From positions 1-62,071 of the forward strand of contig JAEXRD010000057.1 of assembly GCA_023438245.1 (NCBI GenBank): DNA of 62,071 nt, written 5' to 3'. A program made the translations under genes and the position numbers. Shown here piece by piece: positions 1 through 8,662 of the stretch; within the stretch, counting starts at the first letter, position 1; each line of letters opens with the position of its first letter. This DNA is from Pseudomonadota bacterium. GTDB lineage: Bacteria > Desulfobacterota > Desulfovibrionia > Desulfovibrionales > Desulfovibrionaceae. Under the pieces are notes generated by a model. The model was not told the DNA's origin. It did not search any database and saw only the letters and a program-made list of their open reading frames with translations.

Positions 1-1
1 G

Positions 2-91
2 CGCAAGGTGGCGGACTTCGCCGACGGGCCGGAGGGCGGGGCCGGAGCGCGCGAACTGGTGCTCGCCGAGCGTTTCGCGGCCTACGGATAG
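2..91 (+). CDS. C-terminal end of an unidentified protein (partial)
   Basis: The window opens inside a reading frame that ends at a TAG at 89-91. The visible 29 residues (RKVADFADG... ending AERFAAYG) have the codon use of a real GC-rich gene. A strong inverted repeat follows directly, as expected at the end of a transcription unit. There is too little sequence to name the family. Confidence 0.5.
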   Translation, partial: RKVADFADGPEGGAGARELVLAERFAAYG

Positions 92-113
92 GGGGCAGAA
101 GGGAACGGAAATG

Positions 114-157
114 GCGGGCCGGGCGCCTTCCGAGAGAGAGGGACGCGCCCGGCCCGC
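114..157. terminator. Bidirectional hairpin between convergent genes
   Basis: Two perfectly complementary 13-base arms (GCGGGCCGGGCGC at 114-126 and its complement at 145-157) enclose an 18-base purine-rich loop. It lies between the partial plus-strand gene and the end of the minus-strand efflux operon. There is no clear T-run, so intrinsic termination is inferred from stem strength and position. Confidence 0.55.
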
Positions 158-169
158 TGTTCGGGGGGA

Positions 170-1606
170 CTACTTGCCCTGGTCCTTGCCCTGTTCGGGG
201 GCCGGATTCCAGCCGCCGCCCAGCACCTTGTACAGGGTCAGCGTGTTGGCGGCCTGCTCCAGCCGTGTGGCGATGCGTCCGGAGCGGGCCGTGGCGTCGG
301 AGCGCTGGGCGTCGAGCTTGGAGAGATAGCCGTCCACCCCGGCCTCGTAGCGCAGGGTGGAGAGCTCATAGGCCCGGGCCGAGGCGCTCGCCAGGGAATC
401 CTGGGCCCGCACCTGGCGGACCAGCGAGGCCCGGCGGGAGAGCGAGTCGGAGACCTCGCGGAAGGCGGTCTGCACGGCCTTCTCGTACTGGGCCACCAGG
501 ATGGACTTGTCGGCCTCCGCCGCCTTGACCCCGGCGCTGATGGCCCCGGCGTGGAAGATGGGCAGGGCGATCTGCGGGGCGAAGCTCCACATGCCCGTGC
601 CGGTCTGGAACAGGTTGTTGACCTCGTTGCTGGCGGTGCCGAAGAAGGCCGTGAGGCCGATGGACGGGAAGTGGCGCGCGCGGGCCGCGCCGATGTTGGC
701 GTTGGCGCTCTTCAGTTGGTGCTCGGCGGCGAGCACGTCGGGCCTGCGCAGCAGCACCTCCGAGGGCAGCCCGGCGGGAAGCTCCGCCAGCGGGGCCACG
801 TCGGCGAGCTTCTTCGCGGGCAGCAGGTCCTGGGAAAGCGGCATGCCCACCAGCAGGGCCAGCAGGTTCTCGTCCTCCACCACCTTGGTCTGGTACCTGG
901 CGGCCTGCACCTGGGCGGTGTCCACGGTGGTCTGGGCGCGGCTCAGGTCCAGGTCCCCGGCGGTGCCGTACTCCGCCCGGCGCTTCACGATCTCCAGCGA
1001 ATCCTGCTGGGTGGCCAGGATCTCCTCGGCCAGGGCCAGCTGCTCGCGGTCCGCGGCCAGGGTCAGGTAGGCCTGGCCCACCTCGGCCACCAGCGACAGC
1101 TCCACGCTGCGCCGGGCCTCCTCGGTGGCCAGGAACTGCTCCAGGGCCGCGTCCTTCAGGCTCTGGATGCGCCCGAACAGGTCCAGCTCGAAGGCGCTGA
1201 AGCCCACGCCCACGGTGTAGGAATGGCTGGTGACGGCCTCGCCGGAGCTGGAGAGCCGGGCCGGGGTGCGGGCCATGTTCGACCCGGCGGTGGCGTCGAT
1301 CTTGGGCAGCAGGTCGGCCCGGGTGATCTGGTACTGGGCCTGGGCCTTCTCGATGTTCAGGGCCGCCACGCGCAGGTCGCGGTTGTTGGCTATGGCCAGC
1401 TCGATGAGCCGCTTCATGGGCTCGTCGGCCACCACCTGCCGCCAATCGGCCAGTGTGGCGCCCGCTGTGCCCGCCGGGACCTGCGCCCCGGCGGTCCAGT
1501 CCACGGGCAGGGCCGGGCTGGGACGCTCGTACTTGGGGGCCATGGTGCACCCGGCAAGGGCGGCGGCCAGGGCCAGCGATGCGGTTATCTTGAGGAAACG
1601 GGACAT
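170..1606 (-). CDS. Outer-membrane channel lipoprotein of an RND efflux system (NodT/OprM family)
   Basis: The 478-residue product forms the outer-membrane duct of the tripartite pump encoded upstream. The N-terminus MSRFLKITASLALAAALAGC carries a lipoprotein signal peptide with lipobox LAGC, followed by the family-typical MAPKYERP. The rest has the alternating helical/beta repeats of the OEP fold, with the common ANNRDLRVA and RPDVLAAEHQL segments. The frame stays open far upstream, but the start at 1606 is supported by a TAATG overlap with the stop of the pump gene, which implies translational coupling. Length and order match known AcrAB-OprM-type operons. The exported substrate cannot be read from sequence. 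Confidence 0.92.
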   Translation of the reverse strand: MSRFLKITASLALAAALAGCTMAPKYERPSPALPVDWTAGAQVPAGTAGATLADWRQVVADEPMKRLIELAIANNRDLRVAALNIEKAQAQYQITRADLLPKIDATAGSNMARTPARLSSSGEAVTSHSYTVGVGFSAFELDLFGRIQSLKDAALEQFLATEEARRSVELSLVAEVGQAYLTLAADREQLALAEEILATQQDSLEIVKRRAEYGTAGDLDLSRAQTTVDTAQVQAARYQTKVVEDENLLALLVGMPLSQDLLPAKKLADVAPLAELPAGLPSEVLLRRPDVLAAEHQLKSANANIGAARARHFPSIGLTAFFGTASNEVNNLFQTGTGMWSFAPQIALPIFHAGAISAGVKAAEADKSILVAQYEKAVQTAFREVSDSLSRRASLVRQVRAQDSLASASARAYELSTLRYEAGVDGYLSKLDAQRSDATARSGRIATRLEQAANTLTLYKVLGGGWNPAPEQGKDQGK

Positions 1607-4600
1607 TACTTCACCTCGGGGGAATGGGGGGAGGAATCGGGTGCGCACTCGAGCGCCGCGACGGCCTGGGGCGTGGCGGACGGGTTCTCGGGCTTGCCGG
1701 ACGTGTCGCGGCGGGCCAGGCGGTACACCACCACGAAGAACACCGGCACGAAGTACACGCCCAGCACCGTGGCCGTGACCATGCCGCCGATGACGCCGGT
1801 GCCGATGGCCTTCTGGCCGCCGGAGCCCGCGCCGTGGGCCAGCGCCAGGGGCAGCACGCCCAGGATGAAGGCCAGCGAGGTCATGAGGATGGGCCGCAGG
1901 CGCAGGCGGCAGGCCTCCACCGTGGCCTCGATGAGCCCTCGGCCGCGCTCCACCAGGTCCTTGGCGAACTCCACGATGAGGATGGCGTTCTTGGCCGCCA
2001 GCCCGATGGTGGTGAGCAGGCCTACCTGGAAGTACACGTCGTTGGTCAGCCCGCGCAGCAGCGTGGCCAGCACCGCGCCCACCACGCCCAGCGGCACCAC
2101 CAGGATGACCGCCGTGGGCACGCTCCAGCTCTCGTACAGCGCGGCCAGGCACAGGAACACCACCAGGATGGAGATGGCGTACAACGCCGGGGCCTGGGAG
2201 CCGCTCATGCGCTCCTGGTAGGACAGGCCCGTCCACTCCAGGCCGATGCCCGGGGGCAGCTTGGCGGCGATGGCCTCCACCGCGCCCATGGCGTGGCCCG
2301 AGCTCTTGCCCGGCGCGGGCATGCCCATGACCTCCACCGCCGGGAAGCCGTTGTAGCGCTCCAGGCGCGGGGAGCCGTAGGTCCAACGGCCCTGGGAGAA
2401 GGCCGAGAAGGGCACCATGTCGCCCATGCCGTTGCGCACGAACCAGCGGCCGATGTCCTCGGGCATCATGCGGTAGGGCGCGTCGCCCTGCACGAAGACC
2501 TTCTTCACGCGGCCGCGGTCGATGAAGTCGTTGACGTAGCTGCCGCCCAGGATGGTGGTCATGGCGTCGTTGACCTCGGCCATGGACAGGCCGAAGGCGC
2601 CCGCCTTGGCGTGGTCCACGTCGATCTGGTACTGGGGGGTGTCCTCCTGGCCGTTGGGGCGCACGGCCATGAGGTTGGGATCCTTGGCGGCCATGCCGAG
2701 GAGCTGGTTGCGCGCGCCCATGAGCGCCTCGTGGCCCAGGCCCGCGCGGTCCTGCAGGAACAGGTCGAAGCCCGCGGCGTTGCCCAGCTCCGTCACCGCC
2801 GGGGGCGGGAAGGCGAAGACCATGGCGCTCTTGATCTGCGAGAAGGCGGCCATGGCGCGCCCGGCGATGGCCTGCACGCTGTTCTGCGCGCCGCCGCGCT
2901 CGCTCCAGTCCTTGAGCATGACGAAGGCGATGCCCGCGTTCTGGCCATTTCCCGCGAAGCTGAAGCCCGCCACGGTGAAGATGGACTTCACGTTGCTCTT
3001 CTCGTTCTCCAGGAACTGGTGCTCCACCTGCTTCAGCACGTCCAGGGTGCGTTCCTGGGTGGCGCCGGGGGGCAGCTGGACCAGCGAATACAGCACGCCC
3101 TGGTCTTCCTCGGGCAGGAAGGAGGTGGGCAGGCGCATGAACAGCGCGCCCAGCGCCACGACGACCAGGCCGTACACCAGCATGGTGCGCCCCGTGCGGC
3201 CCACCAGGCCGTGCACGCCGCTCACGTAGCCGCTGGAGGTCTTGTCGAAGAGCCGGTTGAACCAGCCGAAGAAACCGTGCTGGCAGGTCTGGTGGTGGCC
3301 CTTGCTCACGGGCTTGAGGAAGGTGGCGCACAGGGCCGGGGTAAGCACGATGGCCACCACCACCGAGAGCAGCATGGCCGAGACGATGGTGAGCGAGAAC
3401 TGGCGGTAGATGACGCCGGTGGAGCCGCTGATGAAGGCCATGGGGATGAACACGGCGGAGAGCACCATGGCGATGCCCACCAGCGCGCCGGTGATCTGGC
3501 CCATGCTCTTCTTGGTGGCCTCCTTGGGCGGCAGGCCCTCCTCGCTCATGATGCGCTCCACGTTCTCCACCACGACGATGGCGTCGTCGACCAAGAGGCC
3601 GATTGCCAAGACCACGCCGAACATTGTCAGCGTGTTGATGGAGAACCCGAAGGCCGCCATGACCCCGAAGGTGCCCAAAAGAACCACAGGCACGGCGATG
3701 GTGGGGATGATGGTGGCGCGGAAGTTCTGCAGGAACAGGTACATGACCAGGAACACCAGCACGATGGCCTCGGCCAGGGTCTTGACCACCTCCTCCACCG
3801 AGGCGCGCACGAAGGGCGTGGTGTCGTAGGGGAACACCACCTTGATGCCCTGCGGGAAGGTCTTGGAGAGCTGCTCCATGGCCTTTTCCACGTTCTTCAC
3901 GGTGTCCAGGGCGTTGGCCCCGGTGGCCAGCCGCACGGCCAGGCCCGCGGCGGGCTTGCCGTTGAAGCGGGTCACCGCGTTGTAGCTCTCGTTGCCCAGC
4001 TCCACGCGCGACACGTCGCCCAGGCGCACGGAGGAGCCGTCGCGGTTGACCTTGAGCAGGATCTTGCGGAACTGCTCCGGGGTTTCCAGGCGGCTCTGGG
4101 CCAGGATGGTGAAGTTCATCTGCTGGCCGGGCACGGCGGGCGCGCCGCCGATCTGGCCTGCGGAGATCTGGGCGTTCTGGGCGTTGATGGCGTTCTTCAC
4201 GTCCGCCGGGGTGAGCTTGTAGCTGTTGAGCTTCTCCGGGTCGAGCCACACGCGCATGGCGTACTGCGAGCCGAAAATGGAGGCCTCGCCCACGCCGTTG
4301 ACGCGGCTGATGGGGTCGAGCACGTAGGCCGCGGCGAAGTCGGCCAGGTCGCCGGTGCTCATGTCGCCGCTCTCGGAGACGAAGCCCAGCACCATGAGGA
4401 AGTTGCGCGTGCTCTTGGCCACGGTGATGCCCTGGCGCTGCACTTCCTGGGGCAGAAGCGGCGTGGCCAGGGCCAGCTTGTTCTGCACCTGCACCTGGGC
4501 GATGTCCGGGTTGGTTCCCGCGTCGAAGGTCAGCGTGATGACCACCTGGCCGGAGGTGTCGCTGGTGCTGGACATGTAGCTCAGGTTGTCCAGGCCGTTC

Positions 4601-4806
4601 ATCTTCTGCTCAATGACCTGGGTGACGGTGTCCTCCAGGGTCTTGGGCGAGGCGCCGGGATACATGGCGGTGATGCTGACGGCGGTGGGCGCGATGCTGG
4701 GGTACTGCGCCACGGGCAGGCGCAGGATGGACAGGGCTCCCGCCAGCATGATGATGATGGCGATGACCCAGGCGAAGACCGGGCGGTCGATGAAGAATTT
4801 TGCCAT
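1606..4806 (-). CDS. RND efflux pump inner-membrane transporter (HAE1/AcrB family)
   Basis: This 1066-residue protein matches the size of AcrB/MexB. It begins MAKFFIDRPVFAWVIAI, the usual first transmembrane helix. It contains the proton-relay segment GLLVDDAIVVVENV with the paired aspartates of TM4, a second set of six helices after the large periplasmic loop, and the conserved GLAAKNAILIVEFAKD segment of TM10. It should couple proton influx to export of hydrophobic or amphiphilic compounds from periplasm or membrane. The adaptor gene lies 18 bp upstream and the channel gene overlaps its stop, so all three are probably made together. The C-terminal tail (about 40 residues after the last helix) is polar and ordinary. 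Confidence 0.96.
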   Translation of the reverse strand: MAKFFIDRPVFAWVIAIIIMLAGALSILRLPVAQYPSIAPTAVSITAMYPGASPKTLEDTVTQVIEQKMNGLDNLSYMSSTSDTSGQVVITLTFDAGTNPDIAQVQVQNKLALATPLLPQEVQRQGITVAKSTRNFLMVLGFVSESGDMSTGDLADFAAAYVLDPISRVNGVGEASIFGSQYAMRVWLDPEKLNSYKLTPADVKNAINAQNAQISAGQIGGAPAVPGQQMNFTILAQSRLETPEQFRKILLKVNRDGSSVRLGDVSRVELGNESYNAVTRFNGKPAAGLAVRLATGANALDTVKNVEKAMEQLSKTFPQGIKVVFPYDTTPFVRASVEEVVKTLAEAIVLVFLVMYLFLQNFRATIIPTIAVPVVLLGTFGVMAAFGFSINTLTMFGVVLAIGLLVDDAIVVVENVERIMSEEGLPPKEATKKSMGQITGALVGIAMVLSAVFIPMAFISGSTGVIYRQFSLTIVSAMLLSVVVAIVLTPALCATFLKPVSKGHHQTCQHGFFGWFNRLFDKTSSGYVSGVHGLVGRTGRTMLVYGLVVVALGALFMRLPTSFLPEEDQGVLYSLVQLPPGATQERTLDVLKQVEHQFLENEKSNVKSIFTVAGFSFAGNGQNAGIAFVMLKDWSERGGAQNSVQAIAGRAMAAFSQIKSAMVFAFPPPAVTELGNAAGFDLFLQDRAGLGHEALMGARNQLLGMAAKDPNLMAVRPNGQEDTPQYQIDVDHAKAGAFGLSMAEVNDAMTTILGGSYVNDFIDRGRVKKVFVQGDAPYRMMPEDIGRWFVRNGMGDMVPFSAFSQGRWTYGSPRLERYNGFPAVEVMGMPAPGKSSGHAMGAVEAIAAKLPPGIGLEWTGLSYQERMSGSQAPALYAISILVVFLCLAALYESWSVPTAVILVVPLGVVGAVLATLLRGLTNDVYFQVGLLTTIGLAAKNAILIVEFAKDLVERGRGLIEATVEACRLRLRPILMTSLAFILGVLPLALAHGAGSGGQKAIGTGVIGGMVTATVLGVYFVPVFFVVVYRLARRDTSGKPENPSATPQAVAALECAPDSSPHSPEVK

Positions 4807-4824
4807 GGGGGAGGTCCTCGGAAA

Positions 4825-6396
4825 CTACTGGGCGCTGCCAGGAGCACTCGTCTGAGCGCTCGAAGAGGCTTCAGGCTTGGAGTCGGTGGGGGAGGCCAGG
4901 CCGGACACGGGCCACTGGTCCCTGGGCGGGGAATAGGCCGCGCGGGACTCGCCGCCAGGGCCGACGAGCTTGGCGTCGGGCTTCTTTTCGGGCTTGGCGG
5001 CGGGCTTCTGGGCGTCGGGGCTCTGGGCCTCGGCCTTCGGGGCGTCGGCCTTGGGCGCGGGGGCCTTGGGGGCCTCGGGCTTCTTCTGTTCAGGCTTGGG
5101 GGCCTCGGCCTTGGGCGCTTCCGCCTTGGCCGGAGCTTCCGCCTTGGCCGGAGCTTCCGCCTTGGCCGGCGCAGGGGCCGGGGCGGTGGCGTTGGCCTGG
5201 GGAGCCTGGCCTTCCTGCGCGGCGGCGGGGGCGGCGGCAGGCGCGGCCCCGGCCTCCACGGCCTTGACCTTGGCGCCCGGGCGGGCCTTCATGATGCCGT
5301 CCACGATGACGCGGTCGCCCGCGGCCAGGCCCTTGCCCACCAGCCACTTGTCGCCCACCACGCGCTGGGTCTCGATGGGCCGGGGCTCCACCACGCCGCT
5401 GGCGTTGACGATGAGCACCATGGGCATGCCCTTGCTGTCGCGCATCACCGCGCCCTGGGGCACCAGGATGGCCTCCTCGCGCAGGCCCTCCTCGATGACG
5501 GCGCGCACGTACAGGCCGGGCAGCAGCTCGCCGTTCTTGTTGGGGAACTCCGCGCGCAGCGTCACAACGCCGGTGCTCTGGTCCACGGTGACGTCGGAGA
5601 ACTGCAGCGCGCCCTCCTGGGCGTAGGCGCTGCCGTCGTCGAAGATCAGCTTCACCCTGGCCCCGGCGGCGCCGGACTTCTTGAGGCTGCCCGCGGCCAG
5701 GTCGCGCTTCAGGCGCATGACCTCGGCGCTGGACTGGGTCACGTCCACGTACACCGGGTCCATCTGCTGGATGACGGCCAGCGGCGCGGCCTGGTTGGCC
5801 GTGACCAGCGCGCCGGGGGTGACGCTGGACTTGCCGATGCGCCCGGAGATGGGGGCCATGACGCGGGCGTAGGAAAGGTTGATGCGCGCGGTCTCCAGCG
5901 CGGCCTTGGCGCTGGCCACCTCGGCCTCGGCCTGCTTGCGGGCGGCCTGGGCGTCGTCGTTCTCCTGCTGGCTCACGCCGCGCACCTTGACCAGGCCGTC
6001 GTAGCGCTCGGCCTTGAGCCGGGCGGGGATGGCGTTGGCCTCCGCGCGGGAGAGCGCGGCCTTGGCGGTGTCGAAGGCGGCCTGGAAGGTGGAGGGGTCG
6101 ATCTGGTAGAGCGCCTCTCCGGCCTTGACGTCGGAGCCTTCGCGGAACAGGCGCTTCTGGATGATGCCGCCCACCTGGGGGCGCACTTCGCTCATCTGGT
6201 GCGACGAGGTGCGGCCGGGCAGCACGGTGGTCAGGGTCACGGTCTCGGGCTTCACGGTCTGCACCGTGACCTCGGGCTCGGGGGCCTGGGGCTGGGCGCC
6301 GCCCTGCCCGCCCTGGCCGCAGGCGGCCAGAAGCGTCAAAAGGCACAGGGCAAGCACGGAAAAAGCGCGGCGGGGGGTGTTATTCTGCACGGTCAT
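4825..6396 (-). CDS. RND periplasmic adaptor (membrane fusion lipoprotein) with a long Ala/Lys/Pro tail
   Basis: The product has 523 residues, against about 380-400 for AcrA/MexA. A signal peptide ends in lipobox LLAACG. The usual lipoyl/barrel-sandwich halves flank an alpha-hairpin rich in Ala, Glu and Lys (residues about 95-185), followed by beta-barrel and membrane-proximal domains (to about residue 385). The remaining roughly 130 residues are a low-complexity tail of AEAPAK-type repeats, partly encoded by an 18-bp tandem repeat, ending in a Ser/Pro-rich stretch. The tail is not part of the family fold; it could be a flexible spacer or a peptidoglycan-associating segment. Gene order is regulator, adaptor, pump, channel. 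Confidence 0.93.
   Translation of the reverse strand: MTVQNNTPRRAFSVLALCLLTLLAACGQGGQGGAQPQAPEPEVTVQTVKPETVTLTTVLPGRTSSHQMSEVRPQVGGIIQKRLFREGSDVKAGEALYQIDPSTFQAAFDTAKAALSRAEANAIPARLKAERYDGLVKVRGVSQQENDDAQAARKQAEAEVASAKAALETARINLSYARVMAPISGRIGKSSVTPGALVTANQAAPLAVIQQMDPVYVDVTQSSAEVMRLKRDLAAGSLKKSGAAGARVKLIFDDGSAYAQEGALQFSDVTVDQSTGVVTLRAEFPNKNGELLPGLYVRAVIEEGLREEAILVPQGAVMRDSKGMPMVLIVNASGVVEPRPIETQRVVGDKWLVGKGLAAGDRVIVDGIMKARPGAKVKAVEAGAAPAAAPAAAQEGQAPQANATAPAPAPAKAEAPAKAEAPAKAEAPKAEAPKPEQKKPEAPKAPAPKADAPKAEAQSPDAQKPAAKPEKKPDAKLVGPGGESRAAYSPPRDQWPVSGLASPTDSKPEASSSAQTSAPGSAQ
5117..5169 (-). repeat. 18-bp tandem repeat, three copies, inside the adaptor gene
   Basis: On the plus strand the unit gcttccgccttggccgga repeats at 5117-5134, 5135-5152 and 5153-5169 (the last copy lacks its final base). 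It encodes the hexapeptide AKAEAP in the low-complexity tail, so copy-number change would alter tail length without a frameshift. Confidence 0.85.
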
Positions 6397-6433
6397 GGGA
6401 GATTCCTGATGGGGGATGTTGGCGGTGGGGGGA

Positions 6434-7084
6434 CTACGCGGCCTGGCGCTGCTTCATACGCAGCCGCTCCAGTCCGCCGAGCGAAAATTCCATGATGAAA
6501 TCGGTGAGGGCCTCGATGTTTCCGGCCCCGAGCGCCAGCTCGGGATTCATGCGCACGATGGCCTCGCCCGCGAAGTCGAACAGCACGCACTGCCCGATGA
6601 TGCTCGACGCCGCGCGCGACACGGTGGTTTCGTCCGCGCCGGGCAGGCACTGGCGCACGATGCCCAGCAGGTACTCGTGGGTGGGTCGGCACTGGCGGTC
6701 GAAAAGCTCGCCGAAATGGCGCGAGGGCTCGATGAACTCGCGGGTGAGCAGGCGGCCCAGGCCGTCGTTCACCGGGTCGCCGTCGCCCAGGGTCTGGAGC
6801 AGGAAGCTGCGGATGTAGGCCCGCAGGCGCTCCTCCGGCCCGCTCTGGGCGGTGACGCCCTCGTCGCGCGGGTAGAGGTTCTGCATGTCCTGCATGTAGG
6901 CCTGGAGCACGGCCACGTACAGCTCCTCCTTGCCGCCGAAATGGTAGCTCACCGCGGCCACGTTGGCCCCGGCCAGCTCGCAGATGTCGCGCACCGTGGC
7001 GTTCTTCAGCCCGTGCTCGGCAAACACCCGGCGCGCGGCCACGAGCAGCCTGAGCTTGGTGTCTTGATCCCTGGGTATCTTCAC
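6434..7084 (-). CDS. TetR-family transcriptional repressor of the RND efflux operon
   Basis: The N-terminal helix-turn-helix is typical of TetR/AcrR proteins (RRVFAEHGLKNATVRDICE, then AAVSYHFGGKEELYVAVL), followed by a helical ligand-binding domain of CerR/AcrR type. The GTG at 7082-7084 is preferred as start: it has GAGGG six bases upstream, whereas the ATG at 7132 lies inside the -10 region of the only good promoter. The encoded product has 216 residues, usual for the family. It is the first gene of the efflux operon, 37 bp upstream of the adaptor, so it probably represses itself and the pump through dyads over the transcription start. The inducer is unknown. Confidence 0.9.
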   Translation of the reverse strand: MKIPRDQDTKLRLLVAARRVFAEHGLKNATVRDICELAGANVAAVSYHFGGKEELYVAVLQAYMQDMQNLYPRDEGVTAQSGPEERLRAYIRSFLLQTLGDGDPVNDGLGRLLTREFIEPSRHFGELFDRQCRPTHEYLLGIVRQCLPGADETTVSRAASSIIGQCVLFDFAGEAIVRMNPELALGAGNIEALTDFIMEFSLGGLERLRMKQRQAA

Positions 7085-7116
7085 GAAATCCCTCGCAAAA
7101 ATGAAATTTAGAACAA

Positions 7117-7127
7117 CATTTGAAATG
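7117..7127. promoter_or_regulatory. Putative TetR operator at the efflux promoter
   Basis: CATTTGAAATG is a perfect dyad around one central base, and the next bases (GACATTT) form a second overlapping AAATG/CATTT dyad to 7134. The pair lies in an AT-rich island just downstream of the -10 region, where a bound repressor would block transcription. Assignment to the adjacent TetR protein is inference from position. Confidence 0.5.
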
Positions 7128-7130
7128 GAC

Positions 7131-7158
7131 ATTTAAACCTCTGTTTTACCGTTGTCAA
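7131..7158 (-). promoter_or_regulatory. Sigma-70-type promoter of the tetR-RND efflux operon
   Basis: On the minus strand a perfect -35 hexamer TTGACA (7153-7158) is followed after 16 bases by TTAAAT (7131-7136). Transcription should begin near 7124, downstream of the ATG at 7132 and upstream of the GTG at 7084, which supports the shorter TetR reading frame. Confidence 0.6.
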
Positions 7159-7303
7159 GGGCGCCCCGGCGAGATTTTCCGGCCAGGGCCCGGGGCGGAG
7201 GGCGGTCCGCAGGGAGGTTGCCCGCCGCAAAATGGTCTGCTATTCCTCGGCACTGACGGCGCGTCCGAAGCGCCCAACCTGCAACACGTCACAAGAGGTG
7301 GCC

Positions 7304-8662
7304 GTGCCTGCATTCATGTCGGACCGACTGGCCCTGGAGCTGCCGCCCAGCGAGGCTTTCCTGCCCGTGGCCGCGTCCGCGGCGGAAAACGCCGCCCAGG
7401 TCTATGGCCTGGAGCAGGACAAGGCCCTGCGCCTGGCCCTGGCGGTGGAGGAATTCTTCGCCTACCTGTGCCGCTACGCCGGGCGCGAGGAGCCCGTCCG
7501 GCTCACGCTCTCCTCCGGCGGCACCTTCGTGCGCGCGGACTTCCGCTTCCGCATCGGCGAGGTGAGCCTGCGGGCCCTGAATTTCGCCGCCAGCGTGGAC
7601 CTGGAGGGCGAGGGCGGCCACGACGACCTGGGCCTGCTGCTGGCCGCGCGCACCACCGACCGGTGCAGCCTGGAGCTGGGCGGGGCCGACGTGTTCCACC
7701 TCAGGGCGGAGGTCGACCGCGCCTATCCCGAGGCCGAGCCCATCGCCACCGTCCAGCGGCTGGCCGGGCCCGTCTCCGTGCTGGACACCCCCGATCCCGG
7801 CCAGCTCCAGCACGCGGCCATGCTGGCCGCCGGGCGCTACCCCGCCCGCCTGTGCCCGGCCAGCTTCTTCCGGCCCGCGCGCTTCGCCGACATGGTGCAA
7901 AGCGGCCAGTACCACGCCCTGCTGGCCGTGGATTCCGGCGGCCGACCCGCCGGGCTGATCTGCTGGCGCGCGCCGGGGGGACGCTCCGTGATGTTCTCCG
8001 GCCCCTACGTTTTCGACCCGGCCCTGGGCGCGGACACCGCCCGGCTGCTCACCGAGCGCTTCCTGGCGCTGGTGGCCCGCACCGAGACCGTGTGCGCCCT
8101 GAGCGAACGCCCCACCGCCGACCTGCCGCCGGGCTGGTTCGAGCGCCTGGGCACCCTGCGCTTTTACGGGCCAGACAGCTCGGACAGCTCGGGTGAGCCG
8201 GGCCAGGCCACGGAACAGCCCGCCTTCTACCGCCACCTGCGCGAGGACGCAGGCGCCGCCGTGTGGGCGCACCCGGAGCTCATGGACTTTTTGCGCGCCC
8301 GCTACGACCGCCTGGCCTTCTCCCGCGACATCCTGCGCGCCGAGCAGCAGCCCGGCCCGGCGGGTGCGCAGCGCCTGGCCGAGCATTCGCTCTTGGCCAC
8401 CGCGCTGGACCTGCGCAAGGGCCTGGCGCTGCTCCGGCCCCTGCTGCCCGGCAAGGACATGCGCGCCAACCTCGCCGCCCATGTGGAGGCGCTCAGCGAG
8501 CGCGGCGTGCGCGACATCCTGCTGCACCTGGACCTTTCCCAGCCCTGGCAGGGCGCGCTGTACCCCCAGGCCGCGCAGGCGGGCTTCGCCCCGCGCCTGG
8601 TGCTGCCCCACGCGGGCTCCTCCGACCTCCTGGTGTGCCAGCATGTCCCTGCCGATCTCTGA
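7304..8662 (+). CDS. Two-domain protein: degenerate RsbW-like HATPase plus GNAT-like domain
   Basis: The GTG at 7304 follows AGAGGT at good spacing; the first internal ATG is at 7316. Residues about 10-140 look like an anti-sigma-factor HATPase (ALRLALAVEEFFAYLCRYA corresponds to the N-box helix), but the conserved Mg/ATP-binding Asn is replaced by Tyr and the glycine boxes are poor, so ATP binding is doubtful. Residues about 165-450 resemble a GNAT acetyltransferase fold (LCPASFFRPARFADMV, HALLAVDSGGRPAGLICWRAP). Its stop overlaps the aminotransferase gene by 20 bp, so the two are translationally coupled. A regulatory or amino-group-modifying role is possible; no function can be assigned firmly. 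Confidence 0.7.
   Translation: MPAFMSDRLALELPPSEAFLPVAASAAENAAQVYGLEQDKALRLALAVEEFFAYLCRYAGREEPVRLTLSSGGTFVRADFRFRIGEVSLRALNFAASVDLEGEGGHDDLGLLLAARTTDRCSLELGGADVFHLRAEVDRAYPEAEPIATVQRLAGPVSVLDTPDPGQLQHAAMLAAGRYPARLCPASFFRPARFADMVQSGQYHALLAVDSGGRPAGLICWRAPGGRSVMFSGPYVFDPALGADTARLLTERFLALVARTETVCALSERPTADLPPGWFERLGTLRFYGPDSSDSSGEPGQATEQPAFYRHLREDAGAAVWAHPELMDFLRARYDRLAFSRDILRAEQQPGPAGAQRLAEHSLLATALDLRKGLALLRPLLPGKDMRANLAAHVEALSERGVRDILLHLDLSQPWQGALYPQAAQAGFAPRLVLPHAGSSDLLVCQHVPADL

Noticed and set aside
1624..6495. A 1623-codon open frame on the plus strand across the efflux operon
   Set aside because: It is antisense to three well-supported genes, is rich in His/Gly/Arg/Ala as expected from GC-rich shadow frames, and has no recognisable domain.
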